A stretch of DNA of 32,824 nt. Source: Bacillota bacterium (GTDB lineage Bacteria; Bacillota; Desulfotomaculia; Desulfotomaculales; JAJYZD01). The stretch's first letter is position 1, and each line of letters opens with the position of its first letter. The notes under the pieces are model-generated. The model was not told where the DNA came from. It worked only from the letters and a program-made list of their open reading frames with translations, and ran no database searches. The stretch lies in the NCBI GenBank assembly GCA_021800315.1, contig JAJYZD010000003.1, forward strand, positions 1-32,824. Reading direction: 5' to 3'. Shown here one piece after another: positions 32,707 to 32,824 of this stretch. Made by a program: the position numbers and the translations under genes.

Positions 32707-32824
32707 GTCACCTCTGTCGCCCCCCTCACCCCGCTGGGCATATCCGGGTTCACCCCCTCCTTCGTGGCCGCGCCCGGGCCGGATGCGGGCGCTTCGGTGA
32801 GCATGACCGTCTACGGCTGGGGGC

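Noticed and set aside
32697-32824. Coding-looking frames in the last 128 bases (both strands)
   Set aside because: Too short to judge; a plus-strand frame and a short minus-strand frame both look plausible but neither can be tied to a family.

Overview
The window looks like chromosome from a GC-rich anaerobic member of the Clostridia, closest in flavour to the Desulfotomaculum/Pelotomaculum/Moorella kind of organism. The signs are many GTG and TTG starts behind strong AGGAGG-type ribosome binding sites, corrinoid methyltransferases with a reductive corrinoid activator, a 2-hydroxyacyl-CoA dehydratase activase, an adenosylcobalamin acyl-CoA mutase, and a membrane CCG-domain oxidoreductase. The lineage is inference. 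No rRNA, tRNA, CRISPR array or intact transposase was seen.

Left end (1-6941). A DUF499 ATPase, a family often found in phage-defence loci, runs off the left edge on the minus strand. Diverging from it is a plus-strand set: a lone CoA-dehydratase activase, a short-chain-type acyl-CoA dehydrogenase, a cob(I)alamin adenosyltransferase, and the large and small subunits of a B12-dependent acyl-CoA mutase. A perfect hairpin separates these from a metallo-beta-lactamase-fold protein. Two diagnostic active-site residues of the mutase (Phe82, Gln200) match isobutyryl-CoA mutase, not methylmalonyl-CoA mutase. The set therefore probably handles butyryl-/isobutyryl-CoA.

Island (about 7290-11123). A clearly more AT-rich segment carries a sugar:H+ symporter and a cytoplasmic GH15 glucoamylase. 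It abuts the 3' remnant of an EamA-type transporter, as expected for horizontal acquisition.

Centre (11285-25493, all minus strand). Eleven co-directional genes follow a perfect consensus sigma-A promoter (TTGACA-17-TATAAT) whose start site overlaps a 12-bp palindrome. In order of transcription they encode an OsmC-like protein, a carboxymuconolactone-decarboxylase-like protein, two UroD-family methyltransferases, an MFS transporter, a corrinoid protein, a RACo-type activator, an MtrH-family pterin methyltransferase, a third UroD-family protein, a short QueG-like Fe-S protein and a membrane HdrDE/EMO-like oxidoreductase. A fourth UroD-family gene lies upstream. Together they suggest a methyl-group-harvesting system: import a methylated substrate, move the methyl group to cob(I)amide, then to tetrahydrofolate, with reductive repair of the corrinoid and a link to the membrane quinone pool. 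The substrate is not evident.

Right end (26213-32824, minus strand). Five envelope genes: a BNR-type lipoprotein, a YARHG/beta-propeller lipoprotein broken by one in-frame TAG, a seven-bladed YCF48-like lipoprotein, a membrane-anchored TPR protein and a lipoprotein polysaccharide deacetylase. The last sits behind a second perfect consensus promoter, again with a palindrome over the start site. The last few hundred bases hold a C-terminal scrap of a probable DUF218 (YdcF/SanA) gene.
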